64,000 nucleotides of DNA from positions 58,118,532-58,182,531 of the forward strand of contig NC_064843.1 in the NCBI RefSeq assembly GCF_024166365.1. Reading direction: 5' to 3'. The position numbers and the translations under genes were made by a program. The notes beneath the pieces are model-generated. The model did no database searches. It was not told the DNA's origin and was given only the letters and a program-made list of their open reading frames with translations. This stretch comes from Elephas maximus indicus (Eukaryota; Chordata; Mammalia; Proboscidea; Elephantidae). Each line of letters starts with the position of its first letter. Within the stretch, counting starts at the first letter, position 1. Positions 1 to 10,220 of this stretch are shown here, piece after piece.

Positions 1-929
1 CTTCACGTTTCACTCAGCTGTATTGGTTCTACTTTGAAATGCCCTTGGATTGGTTTTTAGTTTTATTTACTTTGTTGTTGAGAATGTACACAGCAGTTCA
101 TACACCAGCTCAGCAGTTCCTTGGGTTGGTTTGTTCTCAACGCCACTGCTGTGTAGTTCGGAGCTCTCTCCTCTGGATATTTGTAATTGTCTCAAAACTG
201 GTCTTTCTGCTTCTGGTTTCCCCTTCACAGTCTTCAGTGTTCATTTCCTCAGGCAGAAGTGTCTATAATGTTTCCTTCATCAGAAACCTTTACGGAGCCT
301 CGTTTCTGATAGAAAAAAGCCCAGACTCCCCTTAGTGAGACTTGAACTGCACCCGTGAGATCTGCCGGTTTGGGTGGTTTAGCCGCGTTGTAGTTGTGGA
401 GCGGACATCACATACCGCTGTTCTCAGCTGCTGGCACGGGGTTAATCTGACGGATTTCTGTGTCGGAACACGGAATGTTGTTGGAAGTACTTCATTTAGA
501 TATTGACAGACGCATCAAATATTGGTTGAGGCTTCAAATGTTGCTTTTAAAAATTGGTCGTTGGATCAAATGTGACTTGCATACACATCAACATTGCAGA
601 CCAGGAGGTTAGAGGGATTGGCGTTCGTTTCTGGCTCTTCATAATGTTTTGTCGCTTGGAACATTTTATTCATCTTTGTTAAAAAAAAAAAACAAAGATT
701 CTTAACTTGCTTAACATAGGTAAGTTGTGAAGATCATAAAAATACTCCTCCTAAAGCAGTAATAGGTTAAAGGAAAGTGTTTTTTAAAAGTAGGAAAGTG
801 GTAAGATTGTTTACTTTTGAGTTAGTTTTCTTGTCTGAGTTCTGTTATATCAGCCACTTCGTTCCTTGAGAGTGAAGTGTTCATTTATATGCAGAAAGTG
901 TGGGTCTGATGTGGGCTTGATGGTGTGTT

Positions 930-1070
930 GTTTGTTGTTAGGTGCCATTGAGTCAGCTCTGCCTCCTGGTGATCCCATGCGTGTCAGAGAAGAACTGTGT
1001 TCCGTAGGGTTTTCAAGGCTGTGAAGCATATTGCCAGGAGCACTTAACCATTGGGCCGTCCGGGGACACC
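930..1070 (-). repeat. AfroSINE/RTE-tail type repeat, degraded
   Basis: Reading left to right on +, the segment starts 'gttgttaggtgccattgag', the reverse complement of the AfroSINE/RTE tail. It ends near 'cacttaaccattgggccg', a degraded copy of the reversed tRNA-like head. The orientation is therefore minus. Divergence in the middle suggests an old copy. Confidence 0.6.
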
Positions 1071-1336
1071 ATATTATATTTAGAGGTCTTTAAATGAACA
1101 GGATAATTAAATGACCCAGTTACCTTAATATTGAATAAAGGCTCTTAGTGTCTTTTTTCCCAGACTTCTCACACGCATCTTTTAATAACAGCTTTGCTGA
1201 GATAATTTGCATACCAAAAACCTCATCTTTTTAAAGTGTACAATCCAGTGGTTTTTTAGAGTTGTGCATCTATCACCACTATCAAATTCTAAAACATTTT
1301 TATCATTTGAAGAAGAATTTCTATACCCATTAGCAG

Positions 1337-1510
1337 GAAACTCTTGTGGTGTAGTGGTTAAGTGCTACGGCTGCTAACCAAAAGGTCAGCAGCTCAAATC
1401 TACCAGGTGCTCCTTGGAAATTCCTTGGGGCAGTTCTACTCTGTCCTCTAGGGTCGCTATGAGTTGGAATTGACTCAATGGCAGTGGTTGTTTTTTTTTT
1501 TTTTAAATAT
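1337..1510 (+). repeat. AfroSINE inserted in L1, with 10-bp target duplication
   Basis: It has a tRNA-like head ('gtagtggttaagtgctacgg'), a middle 'ggggcagttctactctgtcc', a tail 'gagttggaattgactcaat' and a T-rich end. The flanking L1 sequence 'ccattagcag' occurs at both 1327-1336 and 1511-1520, so the target-site duplication is intact. Confidence 0.92.
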
Positions 1511-2120
1511 CCATTAGCAGTCACTCCCCATCCTCCCCATGGCTCTGGCAACCACTAATCTACTTTTATGCCTGTGGATTTGCTTATTCTGGACATTTCC
1601 TATAAATAGAATTGTACAGTATATGACCGTTTTTGTCTGTCTGCTTTCACTTAGCGTAATGTTTTCAAGGTTCACAATCTTGTATCGTGTATCAGCAGTA
1701 CTTCATTTTTTTATGACTGCGTAATATTTCATTGTGTGACTGTATCACACTTTGTTTATCCATTCATCAGTTGATGGACATCTTGGTTGTTTTCATCTTT
1801 TGGCTATTATGAATAATGCTGCTATAAACAATTGTATACAAGTTTTTATGTGCATTTATGTTTTCAGTTCTCTTGTGTAAAAGTAGAATTGCTAGGTCAT
1901 ATGGTAACTCCATGTTTAACTTCTTGAGGAACTGCCAACCTTTTTTCCAGAGCAGTGGTACCTTTTCTCACAATTCCATCAACAATGCATGACGTTCCAA
2001 TTTCTGCACATCCTTGCTAACATTTGTTGTTATCCATGTATTTTTATTTTAGTCACTCTAGTGGGTGTGAAGTAGTATCTCATTGTGGTTTTGATCTGCA
2101 TTTCCCTAATGACTGATGAT

Positions 2121-2283
2121 CAAAACCAAACCAAACCCATTGCTGTCAAGTTGATTCCAACTCATAGCGACCCTATACAGAGTTGAACTGCCCCATAGAG
2201 TTTCCAAAAAGAGGCTGGTGGATTTGAACTGCCAACCTTTTAACTAACAGCCAGACTCTTAACCACTGCACCATAGAGCTCCA
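2121..2283 (-). repeat. AfroSINE inserted in L1
   Basis: This is the reverse complement of an AfroSINE. Left to right it shows 'ccaaacccattgctgtcaag', 'ccaactcatagcgacccta', 'ggatttgaactgccaacctt' and 'cttaaccactgcaccatag'. It lies inside the minus-strand L1, which resumes at 'ccatgtgcttatcagccatt'. Confidence 0.9.
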
Positions 2284-3356
2284 TGTGCTTATCAGCCATT
2301 TGTACATCTTTGAAGAAATGTCTGTTCGAATCCTTTGTCTATTTTTAAGTTGGACTATTTGTTTTTGTGTTGTTGAGTTATAAAAATTCTTTATGTATTC
2401 TGGGTACAAGTTCTTTGTTATGTATATGACTTGCAAGTATTTTTTCCTGTTTTGTGGATTATCTTCATTTTACCTGCAGTTTTGTTTCTTAATCAAATTA
2501 CTGGACATGGAATTTGGGCATCATTAATTTATCTGCTTAGTATTTAACTTCTATGAAGTTTATGACTCTTGCTGTAGAAAAGCTGGCATGCAAACCACAG
2601 TTGCTAATGAAGCATAGATAGCCACAGATAACGTTCATGTGAACAGCACCTGCCTTGAAGAAGATAAAAAACTGATCTTAGTTTGCCTTCAGGATCTTGT
2701 TTAACTGCTTCTTCATCCCAGAATAACAAGTATAGCCTGTTGAGAAAATTGTTTTTCTGGTTTAGTCTAATCCCAAATCAAGCTATCCTCTTTGTTATAA
2801 CAGAAAACATTTTATTTGTTCTTAATTTAAAACTCAGATTTTGCAAGTAAAATTTTAATGTCAATATATTACCCAGTATTCATCATATAATTTTGAAATA
2901 TGAGAACAACAAAAACCTTTTCCTAAATTCTTCTTTTATTAGGGAGTGGTATGCCGTGGGAATGGAATTTTCCCAGCCCAGCAACTCTGACCATCTACTA
3001 TGCATTTTGAAAGTAACTTGGGAATTGGTGAGGCAATTTACCCAGCTCAGGGCTCTCAGCAACCTCTATAAGAAGGAAATAATCCAGCGCTTCAGAAAGT
3101 GCTTCTTTCCAAATTTTAGGCTATCAGGAACTGTTACAGTCGGATCATCCCTTACCTTCACGTAATAGTGATGAATGCCTTATATATGGAATATTTTTAA
3201 AAGTTTGATGTCTGAAATTAGGAGCAATTATAGCTCAGATTTTCTAGTTTTCTTATTGGATGGTAAATGTACCTTTGAATTTCTACGTCTATGCCCATCT
3301 ATAACCAGAAATGAGATAGTGTTTTATACTTGACATGATAAAATTTCTCGTTTTAG

Positions 3357-3664
3357 GCCTCAGGAGTGCAAGTTGCTGATGAAGTGTGTCGCATTTTTTA
3401 TGACATGAAAGTTCGTAAGTGCTCCACACCAGAAGAGATCAAGAAGAGGAAGAAGGCTGTCATTTTTTGTCTCAGCGCGGACAAGAAGTGCATCATCGTG
3501 GAAGAAGGCAAAGAGATCTTGGTTGGAGATGTGGGTGTAACCATAACCGATCCTTTCAAGCATTTTGTGGGAATGCTTCCTGAAAAAGATTGCCGCTACG
3601 CTTTGTATGATGCGAGCTTTGAAACCAAGGAGTCCAGAAAAGAGGAGCTGATGTTTTTTTTGTG
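3357..3664 (+). CDS. DSTN: DSTN coding exon 2
   Basis: The acceptor is 'ttttag' at 3351-3356 and the donor is gtaagc from 3665. The 308 nt encode residues 2-103 ([10 protein letters not shown] to MFFL) and the first two bases of Trp104. The exon begins in phase 0, right after the ATG that mammalian DSTN carries in exon 1. It includes Ser3 and the KKRKK nuclear-localisation motif. Confidence 0.97.
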
Positions 3665-6600
3665 GTAAGCACAGTTAAAAATACTGAGTGTCTGTCAATC
3701 TCAGAGTTAAGCCATTGTTGTCAGCACTTGAAGGACAGTTCCTGAGACCAAAGTCATTTACGTTTAAGCTGTTACAGTGTCGTCATTTCGTTTTTGCATA
3801 CAGGTTTCCTCAGGGCTTAGCTGACTCTGGTGTTTGTGGGACTGACACTGCCCTCTAACCACTGTTTGTCTACCTGAGAGAAGATGACTTCCAGTAATTG
3901 ATTTTTTGGGCAGGGAGGGGAGGGAGGCAAGTTTGTCTGCAGCCTCTGAACTTATTGCTTATAGGCTAGAACTTCTCTGTCTATGAAGTCTTCCTAGAAT
4001 ACTGAGGAGGAAGTTCACCTCACTGAGATCCAACCTGTGCACCATGTTGTGCCAGAAACCAGCCTCCCGCTTTGTTAAACACCCATCCACTGCTTGTGTC
4101 CGCAACTGTGATGGACTCCGTGTGCGTGCTGTCTGGGAGGGTAGCCACTAGTCACATGTGGCTGTGTGAGTTTAAATTCATTAAAGTTAAATTAAAAACT
4201 TGGTTTCTCAGCTACCACATTTCAGGTGCTCAGTAGGGGCTACCTTATTGAATAGCACAGATACCGATCATTGTCTTCACTGCAGAAAGTTCTCCTGGAT
4301 GGCACAGTGGGAAAAGCACTATAAAGCCACCTCCATGGCCTTGTTCTTGCAGTGCTCTTTAAATTACTCTGGTCTTTTCAGGTAAGTTAATATTTGAGAT
4401 TAAGCTTGAGTTAAAAGTCACACCCATATTCCTCATTTAATTGTATTATATGCTACATTCCTTGATGTACAAAGTAGCCACACACTAGCTTCGAGGGAAT
4501 GAGTGTTCTCTTGATACCGCCAGGACAAGGCAGGGAAGGATTTAGCTCTTCGTTGTGTGGCACCAACAGCTGGGGTGTGTATGGGACGTGAGGCTAAGGT
4601 CAAAAGAAGTGAGGTTTAAAGGAAGCCAGCTCTAGATCACACCTGACTTCTCTTTCAGCAAGCCTTCGCAGCACTGGAGTAAGCTAAGACGCTGTGAGGG
4701 ATACAGATACGCGTTCAGAACGCATGTATTGATTGAGGCAGCTTCCTGTCCAGCGAGGCTGGAGGCCACGGCTGTGTGTACCTAACAGTAGTGGTAGGTG
4801 AGACTTCAAACTGGCCTTCCTGCTTTGAAAGAAGGTGCACTCGTTAAACTTTATTTCTGCCACACACCAGGTGTTGTGTTAGGCCTGGGGAGACCGCCTG
4901 GAATGAAACAAAGCCCCTGCCCTTTTGGGATTTCCAGCTGAGTGGTGGTGTGGCAACTGAAGGGTTAGGCTGGGAAGTCAGGGAACAGTTCCTTCATTTA
5001 CACTATTTTTTTTTTCCCCTGGGTCTTACTTTTTTTTTTTTTTTTCACTATGAAAACTATGCATTCCTATTAAAGAACATTTAGAAAACAAAAGAAGAAA
5101 TGGAAATTGTAATGGTTTATTTTGCACTATTTTTCTTAAAGAAAAGGTAAAACCCCTTTATAGGAGCTTTCCATAACAAGCTCTACCCAGGGCCCAGGGC
5201 CCAGGGCCCAGCTCTTGTTTAAATTATTTTTAAAATCTGGTTAGAGTGAAATCGGAACAGCTAATGCTTTTTCATGTCCCTGGCCTATTTGCATAAGAAA
5301 AGTACCCACTGGACTTTGCTGCTGAAAGCATCTCCTAGACCAGAGGTTATTTGTTACGATTTTGCCTCCTTGTTGGACCTCAGAGTTGGGAGGAACAAGC
5401 TTCTGAGGGACAGAGAGACTGCCCTTTTCTGAGTTCCCAAGAAGAGAATCTCTGCCCATTTGGGTAGGGGGTAGACCAGGTGAGGTCCACTCAGCAGCCC
5501 GTGGTCTTAATGGCTGTTGAATGTCCTAGAAGTGTGGAGGTTAAATGGAATCATTAAATGCTTTAAAGTATTTAGCTATACTCCATTTTCTTTTTGAGGT
5601 TTCTCTCAAGAAGACATTCAGAGATAAGCATTTCTGAGTAGGATGAAGTTTTTCTGTCCATGGTCAATATTTCTGGTTGTTTATAATATTGCTGGTAAAG
5701 AGAGTGGTGAAGCATAAACTTTGCTTCCAGTATTCATTCAGGAGGGGAGAGGCACTGAGGATTCCATAGATACAAGCTAGTAATAGTATGACAATTAGGA
5801 CATAATTATTGCCGAGTTGCCATTTAGCTTAAAAATATTCCTTGTGGAAGCTGTATTTAGAATTATGAGATTACAGGTGTGGATTTAATATTTTTTTTCA
5901 AGAGCATAATGAAACTGGTTTTGACTCCCATTTTGCTAAATGAACATGTGTGGTTATGTTAGACTAAGATAGAAAACAAGTAGTCGGGTGGTCCGATCTT
6001 ACTGCTGGAATAGATGGAAATGAAGGGACCGGGGAAGGGTGAAGGCGGACTTCTACTTTGTCTGTGGTATGTTCTTTTTTAGAACGCTGTGTGGAACAAA
6101 AATGCCAGAATGCTAGCATTTGTTAATTCTGGGTGGCAGATACATGACTTTTAGGTGATTTTCTATACTTTTCTGTATTTTGAAATGTTTTTCCAACTAG
6201 AAAAATACATCCCAAAAAGCCTTGGGTAAGTATAGTTATTAGCCTGAACCGAAGCCTTTATTAATAAAAATGACAAGAGGATTTTTGTTTTAAAGAAGAA
6301 TTGGGTAATATAGTGAATTTCACCCAGTGTTGGAGCTTTTATTGTGGACACATTAATCTGATTTTTAATGTGTTTCTCAACTTCTTTTCCACCAGTGGTT
6401 CTCCACTTTTTTCCGCCCTGGTCAACCTGAGACGGTCTGCGTACTCCCATCCATTAACAGTTACTTTCTCAAACCAAGACCAGACCCGTTGCGGTCAAGT
6501 TGGTGGTGACTCCCGGTGGCCCCGCGTGGCACGGGGGGGACTGTCCCAGGGCCTTCTTGGCTGTGATGGTGCAGAGGCAGGTCACCAAGCGTTTCTTCGG

Positions 6601-9065
6601 AGGCACCACTGGGGGGTCCGAGCGGCAACCCTTTCTGTTAGTAGTCGGTGCAAACCCTTTGTGCCACCCGGGGACCCGGTACTCCCTAAGGAGGTGGGGG
6701 AACGGGGACGCGAGTGGTCAGAGCAGGAGAAAGTGTCTCCTGGGGGATCCGGAGCCCTGCCATTACTGATGCAGATGCTTGGCCGCATTTAGTTCGTTCT
6801 CTGTTTAAACCAGTCTTCCCGTCTCTCCATCCAGGGCACCGGAACTAGCACCTCTGAAAAGTAAAATGATCTATGCAAGCTCCAAGGATGCCATCAAAAA
6901 GAAGTTTCAAGGTATGGTGTGGACTTACCGCCAGACACTGAGAGGTGTGGGGGGTTCTTGGAATGGGGGCTGCAGCTCATTTAAGAAGCGCGTTGTCTTC
7001 TTTGGGGAGGCTTGGGCGCAAAGAAGAGAAGCACTGCCTGTCTTGAGAAAGACAGCAGAGGGTTTTACTGTGTCTTCTGCCTTCACTGGCCTCTCTCGAG
7101 TCTGAACTGCCTGTGTTTAGTGATCCTGTGTCCTGGACGTTGTGTGCAAATCACCTGTTCGGGCTGGTTTTCAGCTAGTTGGAGGTGCTGCCGAGGTTTT
7201 CACATAGTAGACTCATTGGTTTGCACTGGTCATAACATAGTAAATCTGCTGTTGGCTTTTGTGTGTAGTTGATGTAATAAAGTCGCAAAAGGAAACGCTC
7301 ATAAATGAGAAAGGATAATCCATCTCTGCTTTTACTTTTCAGTTGTATTATTTTAGGTAATGGACTCATCTGTGTCCAGAGAAAGGTGCACTCAATCCTT
7401 GAGTTGGCTAGTTGTATTTTACTTGCCAGTGGGTGATTGGGGTCCTGATGAGATGCCATACTTACTATCTCCGGCCGGGAGGAAGTGTTGGTATGATGGA
7501 AAGAGCATGGGGCAGGTGCCCAGAGACCTGCATTGACGGCTAGGCTTGTTGTCTAACTGCTGTGTGACCTTGGCAAATCGCTTCACCTCCTTGGGCCTTG
7601 ATTCTCTCAACTGCAGAAGGAGAGGCCTGGCATGGATAGTGTGTGAGCTTCATCTAACGAGGTTCCCACCGCCTTCGTGCTATGGCTGTCTCCAAACAGC
7701 TGAGTGAGCCACTGTCACAAGGAGTTGGCCTCCATGTGGTTTTGTTTTGCTGTGACTGACTTTTATATTCTTGTTTGCCCTGTAACAGGTTTGCACTAGG
7801 TTGTTCTACTCAGTCAGAAAAACAGTTCTCGTTTCCCTTCTTGACCCCTGCGGCTGCCTGTCCAGTGCCCGTCAGGTTCCCCGTGTGTTCACACTGGTGC
7901 TGGGGCACCCCCCAGAAGCATGCGCACCAGTCGGACGTTTTAAAGCGACTGCTTAGCTCCAACACTCCCAAAAAGATTCAGAATGGGTTTATCACTATCC
8001 TCACTCTGCATTACCTTACAGGAAAAAGAATTGCTATATAGACTTGATTCGGTGATACAAAAAGATATTTCTGTTGCTTTTTTTAGTTAAACCATCACTG
8101 ACATTCTCAAATCAGTCCTAACTTAGCCAAAGGTTGACCCGTTAACGCTTTCAGTAGCTTGAGAAATGGTCTTAAAATTATGGCTAGTTGGAAACAGCGC
8201 AGCTGTTTGAGAGCTGGCAGCTGTTGACGGGGGAGCCGCTGTGCACAGGTCCGTAACTGAGGTCAACTGTGCTGTGAGGCGCTGCAGTTGTTCTGAGAAA
8301 GCAGTCAGTAACACAGTTTACCTCGTTCCCACTGTGATGCGTTTCTTAAATCTGTACTGTACTCCCACTGGAGAAAGCTAGCTGTTTTGTATGGGAAGGG
8401 GCTGCCATTTGTAAAGATTCTTATGCTTTAATAGTTGACTAACTCAGCTGTGCAACCGAAACATCTAACTTATATTTTTATTTATATTAAAAAAAAAAAT
8501 TACCAGATCTGCTTTTCCACTTTTTATAAGTGGACATTATCGATTATTGTAGAGCTTGATGAATTTTCACAAACCGAACGTAACGTTCTGTTTCTTGCTC
8601 TCATGACTAGCAACCCCAGGACACTCTGCTCCTCCAAAAGGGTGACCATTATCCTGGCTCCTGACAGCGCCAGCTAGCTGGGGCTGGTTGTGTATGTTTT
8701 ACAAACGGAATCAGCCAGAATGTATGCTTTTTTGTCTCGCTTCTTTCAGCTAACGTTGTGTTTATGAGGGTCACCCATTCTGACGCGTGTAAGTAATAGG
8801 CTGTTTGTTCTCATTACCGTGTAGTATTCCGTTATTTGTACATACCACAGTTTATCTATCCACGCTAGAACTGGTTTTTCAAAAATGGTTGGATAATTTA
8901 GAGAAATGGGTAAGCTACCTCCATGATTCTGAATCGAGTGTTTTTTCCTCCCTAGGCATAAAACACGAATGTCAAGCGAATGGGCCAGAAGACCTCAATC
9001 GGGCTTGTATTGCAGAGAAGCTAGGTGGATCCTTAATTGTAGCTTTTGAAGGATGCCCCGTGTAG
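3357..9065 (+). CDS. DSTN: DSTN, destrin (actin-depolymerising factor), coding exons 2-4
   Basis: Destrin is a small cytoplasmic ADF/cofilin-family protein that binds G- and F-actin, severs filaments and speeds subunit loss from pointed ends. Joining 3357-3664, 6835-6911 and 8956-9065 gives 495 nt: residues 2-165 and a TAG stop, the usual family length once the ATG from the upstream exon is added. Visible landmarks are Ser3 (the LIM-kinase phosphosite), the basic KKRKK nuclear-localisation motif near residues 30-34, and the long actin-binding helix around [17 protein letters not shown]. The C-terminus ends EGCPV. The exons read without frameshift and, from memory, look identical or nearly so to human destrin. 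Intact introns exclude a processed copy. It converges on RRBP1. Confidence 0.97.
4139..4262. repeat. MER5-type hAT-Charlie nonautonomous DNA transposon
   Basis: The left end reads 'agccactagtcacatgtggc' and the right end 'ccacatttcaggtgctcag' followed by 'gggctaccttattgaatagc'. Both are characteristic MER5 pieces. Much of the middle is missing, so this is an internally deleted copy. Confidence 0.7.
6471..6680 (-). repeat. AfroSINE-related repeat, CpG-rich variant
   Basis: It starts 'aaaccaagaccagacccgtt' (reversed tail) and ends near 'tgtgccacccggggac' (reversed head). The middle is longer and much richer in CpG and G runs than the other copies here. That fits either a different AfroSINE subfamily or a recent copy with little CpG decay. 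Confidence 0.7.
6835..6911 (+). CDS. DSTN: DSTN coding exon 3
   Basis: The acceptor is 'ccatccag' and the donor is gtatgg from 6912. The 77 nt encode the last base of Trp104, then [20 protein letters not shown] and KKKFQ (residues 105-129), and the first base of Gly130. This is the long helix that contacts actin and phosphoinositides. Confidence 0.97.
7480..7650 (+). repeat. MIR SINE
   Basis: The core is 'ctgctgtgtgaccttggcaa', then 'cttcacctccttgggcctt' and 'ctcaactgcagaagg'. This is the mammalian-wide MIR core in sense orientation. Confidence 0.8.
8490..8900 (-). repeat. Old L1 3' end, degraded
   Basis: The order 'gatgaattttcacaaaccga', 'gggtgaccattatcctggc', 'gcttctttcagctaacgttg', 'gtagtattccgttatttg' matches the reverse complement of an old L1M 3' region. 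The copy is diverged. Confidence 0.65.
8956..9065 (+). CDS. DSTN: DSTN coding exon 4 (terminal)
   Basis: The acceptor is 'tcctccctag'. The 110 nt finish Gly130 and encode [20 protein letters not shown] through EGCPV (residues 131-165), with TAG at 9063-9065. It contains the C-terminal helix and strand of the ADF-homology fold. Confidence 0.97.
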
Positions 9066-9225
9066 ATCATCACTCAGTGCCACAAACCGAAAGCTTCCAT
9101 GTTCAATGTTATTCTCTCTCTGTATAAGTAAAGCAAATACATTTAGGCCAGGGTCTCACTGAGGGGGAGCTGTCTTACCTTCTGCAGTAAACAAAATATT
9201 CTGTAAACATGTGCAAATGGCCCTA

Positions 9226-9231
9226 AATAAA
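9226..9231 (+). terminator. DSTN: Proximal DSTN polyadenylation signal AATAAA
   Basis: A canonical hexamer in 'ccctaaataaatct', about 160 nt after the stop codon. Confidence 0.5.
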
Positions 9232-9561
9232 TCTAAAGGTTCATTGGTGTAAAATTAAATTCTTACTGGCTAAATGCCTGTTTTGAGGAGTTGGCTTGTA
9301 AAGATTGTTAAACTCAGGATTTGTAGCGATGCAGTTCACAAAACAGTACAAGGCCGTAGGAAGAGACTGCTACACCCTTGTTAACCTCGCCAGTTACTTT
9401 GTCTCTTTTGCTTAGAGAATTGGTCATAATTTGGTTATAATTTTGGCCCAAATTCATTATTCTTCGTTGAGCTAAGCTGAATAATGGAAACTAATTCTCC
9501 TCACAGCACATAACACTAATAGACTAACTACAGTTAAGATTAAGTCAGGCGGTCTTTACTT

Positions 9562-9650
9562 CACCAGACGTGTAGCGGTCACCAGATGTGTAGCGGTCAC
9601 CAGACGTGTAGCGGTCACCAGACGTGTAGCGGTCACCAGACGTGTAGTGG
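9562..9650. repeat. 18-bp tandem repeat, five units
   Basis: Five successive copies of 'caccagacgtgtagcggt' (9562, 9580, 9598, 9616, 9634). They differ only at one CpG in unit 2 and at the end of unit 5. Each unit normally has two CpGs. The array lies in the probable long DSTN 3' UTR or just beyond. Confidence 0.95.
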
Positions 9651-10196
9651 AGACGCCTCGGAACGCGTGTACACTGTAACCAATGCCGATCTCGCAAAGC
9701 ACTGTTCCAGCACCTGGTGGGAATGAGGGAACGCTGCCTGCACTGTGGGCGTCTCTCTTCTCACTAGTTCCGAGGCTGTTCTGGTGGGTGGACCTTGCAT
9801 CCTGGAAATCACGGTGTCTCTTCGGGAGAACGTGCAGTGTCTTGTAACAACTAATTGACTTATAATGCAAATGAGGGCTCTATTGTAATATACTTTGTTA
9901 ATGAAAATGATAAAACAGTCTATTGACAAGCTAGGACACCTATGATATCTTGTGTCTCCTTTGGATTTTTGCTGCTTCTAGTACAATAAGGGGTGGAAGA
10001 ACATGAAGTTAGTGTTTACCTTGGGGCCTGGGAGGACTTCTTTATTTCCTAAAGTGGTTGACTGTGTGTGAAACGGGAGCAGGTGTGGCGGATGACACTC
10101 CTGGGAAGCAGCTCCTGACGGGTTGGACGTGATTGTCTCGACATCACAGAGGTGCACCAACAGTTGAACTTAGAAGTAGCAGTATTGGCTTTATGT

Positions 10197-10202
10197 AATA
10201 AA
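10197..10202 (+). terminator. DSTN: Candidate distal DSTN polyadenylation signal AATAAA
   Basis: A canonical hexamer in 'ctttatgtaataaaggaagc', followed by T-rich sequence. It is a plausible main site, but unproven from sequence alone. Confidence 0.5.
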
Positions 10203-10220
10203 GGAAGCATTTTTAACTTA

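Larger units (their letters stand above)
1150..2480 (-). repeat. Old L1 (L1M-type) 3' end, interrupted by two AfroSINEs
   Basis: The + strand carries the familiar reverse complement of an ancient mammalian L1 3' region. Landmarks in order are 'tcttttaataacagctttg', 'aaagtgtacaatccagtgg', 'ccattagcagtcactcccc', 'gctaggtcatatggtaact' and 'tgtggttttgatctgcat'. The element is non-autonomous and heavily mutated. Two younger AfroSINEs (1337-1510 and 2121-2283) are embedded in it, which gives the relative ages. Confidence 0.85.
1..3356 (+). other. DSTN: 3' part of DSTN intron 1
   Basis: The stretch ends in a polypyrimidine tract and AG acceptor directly before DSTN coding exon 2. It holds no exon that I can support. 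Its recognisable content is an AfroSINE-type relic near 1.0 kb and an old L1 3' end (about 1150-2480) broken by two AfroSINEs. I could not classify 1-920 or 2480-3350. In mammals the destrin ATG sits alone at the end of the first exon, separated by a long intron, so its absence here is expected. Confidence 0.85.
3665..6834 (+). other. DSTN: DSTN intron 2
   Basis: This GT-AG intron is 3170 bases long. I recognise a MER5-type DNA transposon piece (4139-4262), a short G/C tandem (about 5187-5212), and a GC-rich minus-strand SINE copy (6471-6680). The rest is unclassified, with no supported exon or RNA gene. Confidence 0.85.
6912..8955 (+). other. DSTN: DSTN intron 3
   Basis: This GT-AG intron is 2044 bases long. 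It contains a MIR copy (7480-7650) and a degraded minus-strand L1 3' end (8490-8900). I see nothing else that I can name. Confidence 0.85.
9066..10220 (+). other. DSTN: DSTN 3' UTR (distal end uncertain)
   Basis: The UTR follows the TAG. An AATAAA at 9226-9231 would give a short UTR of about 180 nt. A second AATAAA at 10197-10202 would give about 1.15 kb, closer to my recollection of the human transcript. The end is therefore inferred. The 18-bp tandem repeat at 9562-9650 falls in the long form. Confidence 0.55.

Noticed and set aside
1330-1551. Minus-strand frame over the AfroSINE at 1.34 kb
   Set aside because: Its peptide (RFELLTFWLAAVALNH type) is a translation of the SINE. Similar peptides recur at other AfroSINEs such as 11.1 kb.
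2893-3165. Possible extra exon upstream of DSTN exon 2
   Set aside because: The open frame has no match to destrin or to a known alternative first exon, and there is no clear donor in frame with 3357.
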